Positions 9,217 through 19,073 are shown, counted from the stretch's first letter. The stretch is 64,000 nt of DNA from Nocardia spumae (GCF_020733635.1 NZ_JAJFZL010000001.1:5952001-6016000); one strand, 5' to 3'. Numbers and translations: made by a program. The notes: generated by a model from the letters alone, not told the origin.

Positions 9217-9432
9217 GTGTACCTCCGCTATCGAGCTGTGCGGCCGGGATCTCCGGCACTGCCGTCAACGTTATCGGTCCTGCTCTCCCCAGTTTTGACC
9301 GCGTCAGGTGTGACGTTGCGCGTGTCACCTTCCTGTAATTCGCCCGACATCTGTCGCCCGGTCCGGAGACGGCCGGACCCCGAACCCGGCCGGATCGAAA
9401 CAAGCGGTCCGTACATTCGATACTCTTGCCAG

Positions 9433-9915
9433 GTGCCGATATACGCCGCCTACGGATCCAATATGGATCCGGAGCAGATGCTCAAGCGCTGTCCGCACTC
9501 CCCCGTCTACGGAACGGGCTGGCTGGAAGGGTGGCGGCTGACCTTCGCGGGCGACGACATCGGCTGGGAGGGACCGCTGGCGACAGTGGTCGAGGATCCC
9601 GGCTCCCGGGTGTTCGTCGTGCTGTACGACGTTTCCGCCGAGGACGAGCAGAGCCTCGATCGGTGGGAGGGTTCGGATTTCGGTATCCACAAGAAGATCC
9701 GCCTGCGGGTGTCTCCCAATTCGGGCACCGGCACCCAGCCGGTGCTGGCCTGGCTCTACGTCCTGGACGCCTACGAGGGTGGCCTGCCCTCGGCCCGGTA
9801 TATCGGCGTGATCGCGGATGCCGCGGAAAAGGCCGGTGCGCCAGCCGATTATGTGCACGCGCTGCGCACCCGCAACAGCCGCAACGTGGGGCCGGGCACC
9901 TTCGGCTCGATGTAG
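9433..9915 (+). CDS. Gamma-glutamylcyclotransferase-like (AIG2/GGCT fold) protein
   Basis: 160 residues, the size of the GGCT family, whose members cyclise gamma-glutamyl groups to 5-oxoproline. The substrate loop YGSN is at residues 7-10 and a candidate catalytic Glu lies in LDRWEG, followed by the family's RLRV strand and AWLYV. GTG 9433 must be the start because the next ATG falls after the essential YGSN. A TANNNT element (TACTCT, 9421-9426) ends 6 nt before the GTG and no Shine-Dalgarno is present, so a leaderless mRNA is likely. It occupies the position of Rv3304. The true substrate is unknown. Confidence 0.75.
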   Translation: MPIYAAYGSNMDPEQMLKRCPHSPVYGTGWLEGWRLTFAGDDIGWEGPLATVVEDPGSRVFVVLYDVSAEDEQSLDRWEGSDFGIHKKIRLRVSPNSGTGTQPVLAWLYVLDAYEGGLPSARYIGVIADAAEKAGAPADYVHALRTRNSRNVGPGTFGSM

Positions 9916-9942
9916 TTCCGCGACGAGGTGGTTCCCCGAAGG

Positions 9943-9974
9943 CGGCCCGCCGAGTGATCGCACCCGACGGGCCG
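9943..9974. terminator. Hairpin between convergent genes
   Basis: CGGCCCGCCG (9943-9952) pairs with CGACGGGCCG (9965-9974) with one mismatch and a 12-nt loop. It lies between the stops of the GGCT-like gene (+) and the M20 gene (-), so it could end transcription in either direction. Confidence 0.5.
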
Positions 9975-9979
9975 GATGG

Positions 9980-11344
9980 TCAGCGTGCCTGCAGGACCAG
10001 GTTGGTCATCACCCGCACCCCGGCGGCCAGCGCCCGTTCGTCGATATCGAAGGTCGGCTGGTGGATGTCCAGCTGCGGGCCCTCGCCCGGCCACACACCC
10101 AGCCGCGCCATCGCCCCCGGCACCTCCTCGAGGTACCAGGAGAAGTCCTCGCCGCCGCCGGACTGCGGGGTGTCCGACAGCGCGTCCGGGCCCAGTCCGA
10201 GAATCGCGTCCTCGAACATGCGGGTGGAGAACTCGTCGTTGACCACCGGCGGCACACCGCGCTTGTAGTTCAGCTGATACCGGACCCCGGTGGGGGCGAG
10301 CAGACCGTCGACGATCTCGCGGACCATCGGCTCGAGCAACGACCACGTGGCGTGGTCGCCGGTGCGCACGGTGCCGGTGAGCATGCCCGTCTGCGGAATC
10401 GCGTTGGGCGCCTTACCGGCCGACACCGCGCCCCACACCATGACCGTGCTGGTCCGCGGGTCGATCCGGCGGCTGAGCAGGCCGGGCAGGCCGGTGATGA
10501 CGGTGCCGATGGCGTAGACCAGATCGCTGGTCAGATGCGGACGCGAGGTGTGACCGCCCGGGGAATCCAGGACCAGCTCGACGGTGTCGGCCGCCGAGGT
10601 GATGGCCCCGACCCGGACCCCTACCTTGCCGACCTCGAGCCGGGGATCGCAGTGCAGCGCGAAGACCCGCGACACATCGTCCATCGCACCGGCGGCGACC
10701 ATATCGATCGCACCACCGGGCATGACCTCCTCCGCGTGCTGGAAGACCAGCCGCACACCGACCGGTAACTCGTCCAGTTCGGACAGCGCCAGCGCGGTGC
10801 CGAGCAGGATCGAGGTGTGCGCGTCGTGGCCGCAGGCGTGCGAGACGCCGGGCACAGTCGAGGCGAACGGGCGGCCCGTGTACTCCTGCAACGGCAGGGC
10901 GTCCATATCGGCGCGCAGTGCGATACGCGGCCCGCTGGGGCCGATATCACAGACCAGACCGGTTCCCGTGGGCAGTTTGCGCGGTTCGAGTCCCGCCTTG
11001 ACCAGCCACGATTCCACGAATTCTGTGGTCGCGTGCTCGGCCCGGGAGAGTTCCGGGTTGGCGTGGATGTGGCGGCGCCAGCCGATCAGCTCGGCACCGT
11101 GCTGACTCAGCCACGCCTCGATCGCCGCCTGACCGGCCGCGACCTCGGCCTGCCGCCCGGCCGCCAGGCCGGTGTGACGACAGGTGCCCGCCTCCGGGCC
11201 CGCCGCGGTACCGGGCTGCCGTCCCTGCAGGCCCGTGGTCCTCACCTGGCGGCTCGCCGATGCGGGAGAGCGAGATCCGGCCCCGGAGTCGCCCTCCGAG
11301 GCATCGTCCTCGCGGCCCGCCGGTGACCGGCCGATCGTGCTCAC
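9980..11344 (-). CDS. amiA1: M20 family amidohydrolase (AmiA1-like)
   Basis: 454 residues; zinc-dependent hydrolase of N-acyl amino acids or related amides. Metal motif HACGHDAH and the Glu-containing FQHAEEVMPGG are both intact, and the lid domain lies between about residues 250 and 370. The start overlaps the stop of the upstream paralogue by 4 nt (ATGA, 11341-11344), so the two are translationally coupled. Odd: residues 8-70 are a low-complexity Ser/Gly/Arg/Thr-rich stretch before the first helix (QAAIEAWLSQHG), an extension not typical of the family. Substrate unknown. It matches Rv3305c by order. Confidence 0.85.
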   Translation of the reverse strand: MSTIGRSPAGREDDASEGDSGAGSRSPASASRQVRTTGLQGRQPGTAAGPEAGTCRHTGLAAGRQAEVAAGQAAIEAWLSQHGAELIGWRRHIHANPELSRAEHATTEFVESWLVKAGLEPRKLPTGTGLVCDIGPSGPRIALRADMDALPLQEYTGRPFASTVPGVSHACGHDAHTSILLGTALALSELDELPVGVRLVFQHAEEVMPGGAIDMVAAGAMDDVSRVFALHCDPRLEVGKVGVRVGAITSAADTVELVLDSPGGHTSRPHLTSDLVYAIGTVITGLPGLLSRRIDPRTSTVMVWGAVSAGKAPNAIPQTGMLTGTVRTGDHATWSLLEPMVREIVDGLLAPTGVRYQLNYKRGVPPVVNDEFSTRMFEDAILGLGPDALSDTPQSGGGEDFSWYLEEVPGAMARLGVWPGEGPQLDIHQPTFDIDERALAAGVRVMTNLVLQAR

Positions 11345-12654
11345 CGAATATCCTCCTGTCGCGGAATACTGCGCTCCAACAACCTGTCCCTGTGTAGTTC
11401 GTCGCCGGCGATCTGGATCGCGGTACGCGCCAGTGCGCGCGCCCCGTCGATCACCGCGAGATCGGCCGACGGCGTCACGGCCGCCGCGGCGAACTCCCGC
11501 TGGTGCGTCACCGCGCCGTTCGCGTCGATGCCGATCACCGGGTGAATCCCGGGAATGACGTTGGTGACATTGCCCATATCGGTACTACCCAGCGGCCGTG
11601 CTGCCTCGAGTTCCGGCGCGAGCGGCAAGCGACCCATACCGATGATCTGCTCGCGGTAAGCACACAGTAGTGCGGCATCCGGCGTGAGCTCGGTATATGT
11701 GGGCGCCAACGCCCGGATTTCATGAGTGCATCCGGTCGCCAGCGCTCCCGCCTCGAAACAGGCCGAGGCGCGCTGTAGCAGATCGTCGAGGGATGCGGAA
11801 TCGTCTGCCCGCAGGTAATACAACAGTTCCGCAAAGCCGGGCACGATATTCGGGGCAACACCGCCCGATTCGACTATACCGTGCAGTTGCTGGCCGGGCC
11901 GCAGATGCTGACGGAGCAGCCCCAGCGCGACCTGCGCGACCGTGGCGGCGTCTCCGGCGTTGCGCCCGTATTCGGGCGCCGCGCTGGCATGGGCCTCGCG
12001 ACCGTGGAACCGCACCGAGAGATCCGCCAGTGCCAGCGAACGCGCACCGACGATGTCCAGCGGGCCCGGATGCACCATCATGGCCATCGCGAGCCCGTCG
12101 AACACTCCGCGTTCGAGCATCAGGACCTTGCCGCCACCGCTCTCCTCGGCCGGCGTGCCGAACACCTTGACCGTGATGCCGCAGCGGTCGGCCACCTCGG
12201 CCAGCGCGAGGGCGGCGCCGACGGCCGACGCGGCGATGATGTTGTGCCCGCAGGCGTGCCCGATCTCGGGCAGCGCGTCGTATTCGGCGCAGATGCCGAC
12301 CACCAGTTCCCCGCTGCCGTAGGTGGCGACGAAGGCGGTGTCCAGGTCCGCCACCGGGGCTTCGATCTGGAAACCGCGCGCCCGCAGGGGGATCAGTGTC
12401 TCGTGCACGCTGCGGAACTCGGCGAAGGCCAGCTCCGGTTCGGCGTGGATGGCGTGTGAGAGTGCGATCAGTTCCGGTTCGGCGGCCGATACCACGGCAT
12501 CGGCCGCCGCGAGCAGGTCCGGATCGGCGGGGGCGACCGCCGATCCGGCTTTCCCGACGGCGGTGCCGTCGGTGTGCACGCAGCCGCTGCCCGCGGTCCG
12601 GTCCCCCGACCGGACCGCCGGCTTCCCGCTGCGATCGTCCGCGCTGCGTGGCAT
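11341..12654 (-). CDS. amiB1: M20 family amidohydrolase (AmiB1-like)
   Basis: 437 residues, paralogous to the downstream amiA1-like gene and its operon partner. Motifs IGHACGHNIIAASAVG (first metal ligands) and FGTPAEESGGGKV (catalytic Glu and metal Glu) are present, with Asn in place of Asp after the GH pair as in the AbgB-like branch. That branch includes subunits that cleave p-aminobenzoyl-glutamate, so the two paralogues could act as a heteromer (inference). The first ~35 residues are low complexity (Arg/Ser/Gly). It corresponds to Rv3306c. Confidence 0.85.
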   Translation of the reverse strand: MPRSADDRSGKPAVRSGDRTAGSGCVHTDGTAVGKAGSAVAPADPDLLAAADAVVSAAEPELIALSHAIHAEPELAFAEFRSVHETLIPLRARGFQIEAPVADLDTAFVATYGSGELVVGICAEYDALPEIGHACGHNIIAASAVGAALALAEVADRCGITVKVFGTPAEESGGGKVLMLERGVFDGLAMAMMVHPGPLDIVGARSLALADLSVRFHGREAHASAAPEYGRNAGDAATVAQVALGLLRQHLRPGQQLHGIVESGGVAPNIVPGFAELLYYLRADDSASLDDLLQRASACFEAGALATGCTHEIRALAPTYTELTPDAALLCAYREQIIGMGRLPLAPELEAARPLGSTDMGNVTNVIPGIHPVIGIDANGAVTHQREFAAAAVTPSADLAVIDGARALARTAIQIAGDELHRDRLLERSIPRQEDIR

Positions 12655-12699
12655 GGCACACAGTCTCGCACTGCGCGCCGCGCGATGATCATCGGGTTA

Positions 12700-13401
12700 T
12701 CAGGCGCCGAAGGCCAGATTCTCCGGAGTGGTCGCGGTCTGCAGCCCGGCCAGCGCGCGGCCGTGCAGGGCACGCTTGATGACCGGCAGGTTCGGTTTGC
12801 GGTTGCCGGCCAGCGCGGCGGCCCGCGCGACCGCGTCGGCCAGCACCCGATCCGCGTCGGCCTGCTGATCGACGATGCCCGCGGCGATCGCGTCGGCGGA
12901 ACCGTAGCGCCGGCCGGTGGTCATGGCCTCGAGGGCGACCTGATTGGTCAGCCGCTCGGTGACCAGCGCGTTCATCGCGACTGTGAACGGCATCCCCAGA
13001 TGGACCTCCGGCAGGCACCAGTAGCCGCGATCGCCACGCATCACGCGGAAGTCGTGCGAGGTGGCCAGCATCGCGCCCGCGCCGAAGGCATGGCCGTTCA
13101 GCGCGGCGACCGTCGGCATACCGAAGGTCAGCAACCGGCTGAAGATCGAATGCACCCGGTCCAGATACCAGTGCATCCGGTCCATGTTCCCGAACAGCCA
13201 GTCGGTGTCCAGTCCGTTGCTGAAGAACTTGCCTGTCGCCACCGTGACCAGCGCCGCCGGTCCTTCGGCGGCCTCGACCCGATCCAGCTGGGCGTGGATT
13301 TCGTCGATCCAGTCGGGGTGGAAGCGGTTCTCGCTGTCGGTCTGTCCCTCGTTGCCGAGGTAGAGCACGAATACGTCCCCGTCACGGTCCAAGTACGGCA
13401 T
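12700..13401 (-). CDS. Enoyl-CoA hydratase/isomerase family protein (Delta3,Delta2-enoyl-CoA isomerase-like)
   Basis: 233 residues, crotonase fold. The oxyanion region GHAFGAGAMLATSHDFRVM and the preceding KFFSNGLDTDWL resemble plant-type Delta3,Delta2-enoyl-CoA isomerases (SNG(F/L)D and SHDxxxMRxDRG) more than classical hydratases. Such enzymes shift double bonds of unsaturated fatty acyl-CoAs for beta-oxidation. The position of the usual second hydratase Glu is occupied by PEVHLGMPF, so a Glu is present there. Start set at ATG 13401, giving the family's MPYLDRDGDVFVLYLG beginning; TATTCT lies 6-7 nt upstream, suggesting a leaderless transcript. Confidence 0.75.
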   Translation of the reverse strand: MPYLDRDGDVFVLYLGNEGQTDSENRFHPDWIDEIHAQLDRVEAAEGPAALVTVATGKFFSNGLDTDWLFGNMDRMHWYLDRVHSIFSRLLTFGMPTVAALNGHAFGAGAMLATSHDFRVMRGDRGYWCLPEVHLGMPFTVAMNALVTERLTNQVALEAMTTGRRYGSADAIAAGIVDQQADADRVLADAVARAAALAGNRKPNLPVIKRALHGRALAGLQTATTPENLAFGA

Positions 13402-13454
13402 AGGCAGAGAATATGCAGCTCCGAATGACCGCCGCAGCACACCCCCCACCTAAG

Positions 13455-14363
13455 TTACCGGCGAGTTGGCACCGGCACCCGCATCAGATCCTCGGCGACG
13501 ACCAGATCGCCGTCGAAATAGCGCTGCGCCTCGTCGCGATGTCCGGTCAGATCGCCGTAACGCTGCGAGAAGTGCGTGAGTACCAGCGTCCGCACTCCGG
13601 CCGCGGCGGCGACCTTCGCGGCCTGTCCGGCGGTGAGGTGTCCGAAATCGTGTGCCAGCTGCGCCTCGGATTCCAGGAAGGTGGATTCGATGACCAGCAT
13701 GTCGGCCCCCTCCGCCAATTCCTCGACGCCCGAACACATTCGAGTGTCCATGACGAAGGCGAAGCGCTGGCCGGGCCGCTCGACCGACACCTGATCCACG
13801 GTGACGGTGCGGCCGTCGGCCACCCGGACCGAGCCCTCGCGCTGCAATCGCCCGATCGCCGGTCCCGCCAGACCGAATTCGGCCAGCCGCTCGGGCACCA
13901 GCCGGTAGCCGTCGGGCTCGGTGAGCCGATAGCCGAAGGTGTCGACGCGATGCGACAGCCGCACGGCCTCGAAGGCGAACGGCGCGTCCGGTAGCGGAAC
14001 CGGACCGCTCACCTCGACGGGATGCTCACGCAGACCGGAGAATTCGGGTACCACCCCGCGCAGATGCGCGAGCATTTCGGCGCCCGACCCCGGGAAGCAG
14101 ATGTCCACCGGATGGGTGACCTGATCCAGATTGAGGCGGGCCAGGACGCCCGGCAGGCCGAGACAGTGGTCACCGTGGAAGTGGGTCAGGCAGATCCGGG
14201 TGATGCCGCTCGCCGACACGCCCGCGTAGAGCATCTGCCGTTGCGTACCCTCACCGGGATCGAACAGCAGCCCGTCGCCGTCCCAGCGCAGGAGATACCC
14301 GTTGTGATTGCGGCGGCGGGTCGGCACCTGACTGGCCGTGCCGAGGACCACGAGTTCACGCAC
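13455..14363 (-). CDS. rnz: Ribonuclease Z
   Basis: Endonuclease that matures tRNA 3' ends; metallo-beta-lactamase fold, about 302 residues. The zinc motif [14 protein letters not shown] (HxHxDH), the metal Asp in FVMDTRMC and the C-terminal His in [10 protein letters not shown] are all present, and [17 protein letters not shown] is the family N-terminus. GTG 14363 is preferred over GTG 14378 because AGGA lies about 7 nt before it. It is divergent from deoD with roughly 100 bp between starts. Confidence 0.88.
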   Translation of the reverse strand: MRELVVLGTASQVPTRRRNHNGYLLRWDGDGLLFDPGEGTQRQMLYAGVSASGITRICLTHFHGDHCLGLPGVLARLNLDQVTHPVDICFPGSGAEMLAHLRGVVPEFSGLREHPVEVSGPVPLPDAPFAFEAVRLSHRVDTFGYRLTEPDGYRLVPERLAEFGLAGPAIGRLQREGSVRVADGRTVTVDQVSVERPGQRFAFVMDTRMCSGVEELAEGADMLVIESTFLESEAQLAHDFGHLTAGQAAKVAAAAGVRTLVLTHFSQRYGDLTGHRDEAQRYFDGDLVVAEDLMRVPVPTRR

Positions 14364-14463
14364 GGCACCATCCTGCACCGCGGTCCGGCCCCGCGCGCGG
14401 TGGCCTCGCCCGGATCCGGCGCGCGGCCCACCCGTGCGGGCCGCCGCGCACTATCGTGGGCGC

Positions 14464-15243
14464 ATGCTTGCCGAACAGGCCGCCGAGGCGATCGCCACAC
14501 GTACGGGAGTACCGCAGCACCGAGTCGCGGTGATCCTCGGATCGGGCTGGCAGTCCGCCGCCACCGAGATCGGAACGCCGCACGCCTCCCTCCCCATGGG
14601 TGAGATCCCGGGATTCGAACCGCCGACCGCCGAGGGACATCGGGGCATCGTGGTGTCGGTGCCGGTGGGCGAGACGCCGGTGCTGCTGATGATGGGCCGT
14701 CAGCACCTCTACGAGGGGTACGAACCGCAACGGGTCGTGCAGGCCGTGCACACCGCGGCCGCCGCGGGGGCGGAGACGATCGTTCTGACCAACGCCGCCG
14801 GCGGCATCCGGGCCGGTCTGCGAGTCGGTGAGCCGGTACTGATCAGCGATCACCTCAACCTGACCGGGCGCACGCCGCTGACCGGCGCCACGTTCGTCGA
14901 TCTCGTCGACGCCTGGGATCCCGAACTGCGTTCGCTGGCACGAGAAGTCGACCCCTCCCTGAGCGAGGGTGTCTACGCCGGGCTGCACGGCCCGCAATAC
15001 GAGACCCCCGCCGAGATCCGCATGCTCGGCGGAATGGGCGCGGACCTGGTCGGGATGTCGACCGTGCTCGAGGCCATCGCGGCCCGGTCGCTGGGGCTGC
15101 GGCTGCTGGGCATCTCGCTGGTCACCAACCTGGCGGCCGGTGTGACCGGCGCACCGCTGTCACATCAGGAGGTGCTGGCCGAAGGCCGTGCTGCCGCACC
15201 GCGTTTGGGTAAACTGCTGCGCGGCGTCCTGGAACGGATCTAG
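14464..15243 (+). CDS. deoD: Purine nucleoside phosphorylase
   Basis: 259 residues of the trimeric PNP/MTAP class. Cleaves inosine, guanosine and their deoxy forms with phosphate, feeding purine bases to salvage. Phosphate loop VILGSGW at residues 21-27, [11 protein letters not shown], base-site LTNAAGG and [14 protein letters not shown] are all conserved. Start ATG 14464 gives the family's short N-terminal helix ([15 protein letters not shown]); the frame is open upstream but does not resemble protein there. It is followed after 9 bp by pmmB, where the ribose 1-phosphate product can be handled, as in the M. tuberculosis deoD-pmmB pair. Confidence 0.9.
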   Translation: MLAEQAAEAIATRTGVPQHRVAVILGSGWQSAATEIGTPHASLPMGEIPGFEPPTAEGHRGIVVSVPVGETPVLLMMGRQHLYEGYEPQRVVQAVHTAAAAGAETIVLTNAAGGIRAGLRVGEPVLISDHLNLTGRTPLTGATFVDLVDAWDPELRSLAREVDPSLSEGVYAGLHGPQYETPAEIRMLGGMGADLVGMSTVLEAIAARSLGLRLLGISLVTNLAAGVTGAPLSHQEVLAEGRAAAPRLGKLLRGVLERI

Positions 15244-15252
15244 GCGGCGACG

Positions 15253-16818
15253 ATGTTGCGATTCGGGACGGCCGGCCTGCGCGGACCGCTGCGGGACGGA
15301 CCCGACGGTATGAACGTGACCACGGTGGCCCGGGCGAGTGCCGGTGTGGCCGAATGGCTCCGGGGACGCTGCCTCGGCGGCGGGCTGGTGATCGTCGGCC
15401 GCGACGCGCGGCACGGTTCGGCGGAGTTCGCCACGGTCACCGCCGAGGTCTTCGCGGCCGCCGGGTTCGCGGTCCTGCCGCTGCCGCGGCCGCTGCCCAC
15501 ACCGGTGGTGGCCTTCGCGGTCCGCGAGCTGGGCGCGGTGGCGGGCGTGCAGATCACGGCCTCACACAATCCGGCCACCGACAACGGCTACAAGCTCTAC
15601 CTCGACGGCGGCTCCCAGTTGATCCCGCCCGCGGACAACGAGATCGAACGGTGCATCGAGGCGGTCGCCGGCCCCGTCCCGCGTGCCGACCCCGGGCCCA
15701 CCGCTCCGGAACCCTCGATCCTGTCGCTGCCCGCCGACGCGGCCGTCGCCGATCTCGGAGCGGAGATCGTGCGCCGCTATCTGGCCCGCGCGGGCGCGAT
15801 CCCCGAGGTGATCGGCGGCCCGGCCGCCGATCCGATCGCGTCGCGTCGCGAGCGGCCGCGGATCGCCCTGACGCCGATGCACGGCGTCGGCGGCGAGACC
15901 GCGGTGGCGGCACTGGCGGCGGCGGGCTTCTCCGATGTGCACGTGGTGGCCGAGCAGTTCGCGCCGGATCCCGACTTCCCGACGGTCGCCTTTCCCAATC
16001 CCGAGGAGCCGGGGGCGTCGGATCGGCTGCTGGCACTGGCGGAACAGGTCGACGCCGATCTCGCCATCGCGCTCGATCCCGATGCCGACCGCTGCGCGCT
16101 CGGCGTGCGCGGGCCACGCGGATGGCGGATGCTGCGCGGGGACGAGACCGGTGTGCTGCTCGCCGATTACGTGCTCGGACACGCGGCTCCGGATGCTCTG
16201 GTCGCGACCACCGTGGTGTCCTCGCGGCTGCTCGGCAAGCTCGCGGCCGCGCGGGGCGCGCGCTACGCCGAGACGCTCACCGGGTTCAAATGGCTGGCCC
16301 GGGCCGGGCGGGGACTGGTCTACGCCTACGAGGAGGCCATCGGCCACTGCGTCGATCCGGCCACCGTGCGCGACAAGGACGGCATCACCGCCGCCGTGGC
16401 CGCCGCCGACCTCACCGCCCGGTTGCGGTCCGGTGGCAGTGGCCTGCTCGAGCGGCTCGACGAGTACGCGGTGACCTTCGGCCTGCACGCCGGCGATCAG
16501 GTGTCGCTGCGCCTGGCCGACTCGCAGGCGGCCGCCGACGTCGTTGCCCGCCTGCGCGAGACGCCGCCGAATCACATCGCGGGTGAGGCGGTGACGTGCA
16601 CCGACCTGTCGACGGTGCGCGGCCCGATGCGTACCGACGCGCTGATCTTCGAGGGCGCGTCCCAGCGTCTGGTGATCCGCCCGTCCGGCACCGAACCCAA
16701 GCTCAAGTGCTATCTGGAGGTCGTCGAACCGGCATCGGCGCCCGATCGGCTCCCCGACGCGAAAGATCGTGCCGCGCAGCGGCTTTCGGAGCTACGCCGA
16801 TTCTGCGAGAAACTGTGA
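15253..16818 (+). CDS. pmmB: Phosphomannomutase/phosphoglucomutase-type phosphohexomutase (possibly phosphopentomutase role)
   Basis: 521 residues, alpha-D-phosphohexomutase superfamily. The phosphoserine loop TASHNPATDNGYK, metal loop LDPDADRCALG, sugar loop YEEAIGH and phosphate-binding RPSGTEPKLKCYLE occur in order in the four domains. The length and the position directly after deoD match M. tuberculosis PmmB (Rv3308). Coupling to a nucleoside phosphorylase makes isomerisation of (deoxy)ribose 1-phosphate a reasonable role besides mannose or glucose phosphates. The two cannot be separated from sequence alone. Confidence 0.85.
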   Translation: MLRFGTAGLRGPLRDGPDGMNVTTVARASAGVAEWLRGRCLGGGLVIVGRDARHGSAEFATVTAEVFAAAGFAVLPLPRPLPTPVVAFAVRELGAVAGVQITASHNPATDNGYKLYLDGGSQLIPPADNEIERCIEAVAGPVPRADPGPTAPEPSILSLPADAAVADLGAEIVRRYLARAGAIPEVIGGPAADPIASRRERPRIALTPMHGVGGETAVAALAAAGFSDVHVVAEQFAPDPDFPTVAFPNPEEPGASDRLLALAEQVDADLAIALDPDADRCALGVRGPRGWRMLRGDETGVLLADYVLGHAAPDALVATTVVSSRLLGKLAAARGARYAETLTGFKWLARAGRGLVYAYEEAIGHCVDPATVRDKDGITAAVAAADLTARLRSGGSGLLERLDEYAVTFGLHAGDQVSLRLADSQAAADVVARLRETPPNHIAGEAVTCTDLSTVRGPMRTDALIFEGASQRLVIRPSGTEPKLKCYLEVVEPASAPDRLPDAKDRAAQRLSELRRFCEKL

Positions 16819-16846
16819 GCGAAGGGCCCGGCGGCCTCGATCGGTT

Positions 16847-17503
16847 CTACCGGGGCCCGAACTGACGATCGCCCGCGTCGCCGAGCCCGGGCACGATGAA
16901 GGCGTCGGCATTGAGGTGGTCGTCGACCGCCGCCGCCACCAACCGCACCGGGAACCCGGAATTCTCCAGTGCGGCAATACCTTCCGGAGCGGTGACCACG
17001 CAGACCGCGGTGATATCGGTGGCGTTGCGGTCGACCAGCAGTTCCAGGGTGTGGCACATGGAACCGCCGGTGGCCAGCATCGGGTCGAGGACGAAGACCG
17101 GGAGCCCGGACAGGTCGGCGGGCAGCGACTCCATGTACGGCACCGGCCGATGGGTCCGCTCGTCGCGCGCCATCCCGACGAAACCCACCCGGGATTCCGG
17201 GATCAGCGCACTGGCGGCGTCGACCATGCCGAGTCCGGCGCGCAGCACCGGTACCAGTAGCGGTGGTTGCGCCAGCCGGGCACCGCGGGTGGTGGCGACC
17301 GGGGTCTCGATATCGAAAGTCGTGGTCGGAACGTCCCGCAACGCCTCGTAGATGAGGAATCCGGTCAAATCCGCCAGGGCGGCGCGGAAGCCCGCGTTCG
17401 ACGTGCGAGCGTCGCGCATGGTCGTCAGCAGGGTGGCCGTCAGGGGGTGATCCACGATATGCGTGCGCATGAAGGAACGATAAGGTCTGTCGGGGTTCGA
17501 CAT
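16847..17503 (-). CDS. upp: Uracil phosphoribosyltransferase
   Basis: Converts uracil and PRPP to UMP; 218 residues. The [11 protein letters not shown] loop, the PRPP-binding [14 protein letters not shown] and the C-terminal [11 protein letters not shown] uracil loop are intact. Start ATG 17503 ([17 protein letters not shown]) reproduces the family's N-terminus, with GGGG 5-8 nt upstream; the frame runs on but without similarity. Convergent with pmmB across 28 bp. Confidence 0.93.
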   Translation of the reverse strand: MSNPDRPYRSFMRTHIVDHPLTATLLTTMRDARTSNAGFRAALADLTGFLIYEALRDVPTTTFDIETPVATTRGARLAQPPLLVPVLRAGLGMVDAASALIPESRVGFVGMARDERTHRPVPYMESLPADLSGLPVFVLDPMLATGGSMCHTLELLVDRNATDITAVCVVTAPEGIAALENSGFPVRLVAAAVDDHLNADAFIVPGLGDAGDRQFGPR

Positions 17504-17616
17504 CGGAACCCCGCGGCAGATTTCCGCAACCGGAGTGGGAACCGATGCGCAGGGGCATGCGTCGAACCGGTCGGATGACGTAATCTGCCACCAGACCAGC
17601 ACGATGGGGGATGTTG

Positions 17617-17937
17617 ATGCACAAGATCTCGGTCGATACCGAGGGCGTCGCCGCCTACGGTGCCACAGCAGCGGGCCTGGCCGGTGAAATGGGGGTTGCC
17701 GCGGCGGGCGCCGCCGGCGCCGACCCACTCCTGCTCGGGCCGATCATGGGACTGATCGGGGGCGATTTCGTCGCCGCCTACGCCGCGGCCCATGCCGGAC
17801 ACGTGGCGGGGATCGGCGAATTGTCCGCTGTGATGGGGAGTATGAGCGCCGCCGCCACCGGCGCCGCGGCCACCTACTCCGACACCGACGCCACGCACGC
17901 GGCCGGACTGCGCGCCACGGAAGGCGAATTCGCATGA
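17617..17937 (+). CDS. EspC-like small helical T7SS substrate
   Basis: 106 residues, almost entirely Ala/Gly-rich amphipathic helix as in EspC/DUF2580-type ESX secretion partners. A YxxxD secretion motif (YSDTD, residues 87-91) sits near the C-terminus, where the T7SS signal of such proteins lies. ATG 17617 is chosen because GGGGG ends 6 nt upstream; ATG 17611 abuts the G-run. It overlaps the next gene by 4 nt (ATGA), so it is made with the NlpC/P60 protein and may be its secretion partner. First gene of cassette A. Confidence 0.65.
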   Translation: MHKISVDTEGVAAYGATAAGLAGEMGVAAAGAAGADPLLLGPIMGLIGGDFVAAYAAAHAGHVAGIGELSAVMGSMSAAATGAAATYSDTDATHAAGLRATEGEFA

Positions 17938-19073
17938 CGGGGGTCGTCGACCTGGACGCGCTCGCTCAACCGCTCATCGATCTGCTCACCAGCTTCGGCT
18001 CCGGCGTCATGCCCACCGACGGCCCGGCCGACGCGCTGCGCCAGGTCTCCACTCATCTCGACGGCATCCACCAGGCGGGCAGTTCCAGCATCAACCAGAT
18101 GACCAATGCCTGGAACGGCCAGGGTGGCGATTCCGCGATGGACAAGGCGCTGAAGGTGCAGACCTCGGCCGCGTCCATGTCGGATCGCGGCAACGATATG
18201 GCCGATGTGGTCAGCCAGGCCGCGGCGTCGGTGCAGACCGGTCAGCGGGAACTCGACGGGATCGTGCAGTCCTTCGTCAAGTCGGTCACGGTCCTCGGTC
18301 CCGCGGTGACCACTCCCCCGGGCCTGATCACCGTGGTCAACTCCGCGATCGATCATTTCGGGCAGGCGTTGGGCGTGGTCGGGCGGGTGCGCAACGAACT
18401 CGACACCCACACCTCCTCGATGTCCGAGCTCACCCCGCCGCCGTCCACCCCGTCCACCGCGGGTGTTCCGGTGGCCGCGGCCGCGGCGCCTGCGCTCAGC
18501 ACCGGCGCCCAGCAGGCCACCTCGCTGCTGGGCGGGCTGGTCTCCTCCGGCGGTTCGATGATGAGCGGCATGGTCAGCCCGGCGAGTGCGACGACCACCT
18601 CACGGTCGAGTTCCGGTACGGGCAAGACCGCCCCGGGCGCGGATCGGTCCGGCGCCGAGAAACCGGGCAAACACGGCGGCGTCATGATCACCCTGCCCGA
18701 CGGCAGCCAGGTCGAGGCACCCAATCAGAAGGCCGCGACGGCGGTCAAGGCCGCGGTCAGCGCATGCGGCACCCCCTATGTGTGGGGCGGTAACACTCCG
18801 GGCTCCGGGCTCGACTGCAGCGGACTGACCAAATGGGCCTACGGCGAGGCCGGGGTGGATCTGCCGCGCCTGGCCTGTGACCAGAGCTCCGGGGCGACCC
18901 CGGTCAGCCCCGGCGATGTCATGCCGGGGGACCTGGCCATCTGGGACGGTCACGTCGCGATGGTCGTCGGAAACGGACAGATGGTCGAGGCCGGGGATCC
19001 GGTCCAGATCGACCCGATTCGAACGGAGAACATGGGAATGGCGTTCCACGGGTTCTACAGGCCGACTTCATGA
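17934..19073 (+). CDS. WXG-type N-terminus fused to NlpC/P60 peptidoglycan endopeptidase, probable T7SS substrate
   Basis: 379 residues. Residues 1-165 are helical with a WxG turn (W60-N-G62), as in ESX substrates. Residues 166-250 form a Pro/Ser/Ala linker. Residues 251-379 are an NlpC/P60 domain with catalytic Cys295 (GLDCSGLTKWAY) and His340 (WDGHVAMVV), which cleaves stem-peptide bonds in the cell wall. No Sec signal peptide exists, so export by T7SS with the EspC-like partner is likely. Overlaps both neighbours by 4 nt. It could remodel the wall for secretion or attack competitors. Its C-terminal domain shares LPDGS, GDLAIW and GFYRP landmarks with the protein at 56766-58889. Confidence 0.75.
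   Translation: MTGVVDLDALAQPLIDLLTSFGSGVMPTDGPADALRQVSTHLDGIHQAGSSSINQMTNAWNGQGGDSAMDKALKVQTSAASMSDRGNDMADVVSQAAASVQTGQRELDGIVQSFVKSVTVLGPAVTTPPGLITVVNSAIDHFGQALGVVGRVRNELDTHTSSMSELTPPPSTPSTAGVPVAAAAAPALSTGAQQATSLLGGLVSSGGSMMSGMVSPASATTTSRSSSGTGKTAPGADRSGAEKPGKHGGVMITLPDGSQVEAPNQKAATAVKAAVSACGTPYVWGGNTPGSGLDCSGLTKWAYGEAGVDLPRLACDQSSGATPVSPGDVMPGDLAIWDGHVAMVVGNGQMVEAGDPVQIDPIRTENMGMAFHGFYRPTS

Noticed and set aside
9309..9328. CRP/GlxR-like site between lpdA and the GGCT-like gene
   Set aside because: GTGAC...GTCAC arms exist, but the spacer is 9 nt instead of the 6 nt between TGTGA and TCACA needed for a CRP site.
7828..9432. Long plus-strand open frame in front of the GGCT-like gene
   Set aside because: It lies antisense to lpdA and has shadow composition. 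Only the last 160 codons (from GTG 9433) are protein-like.
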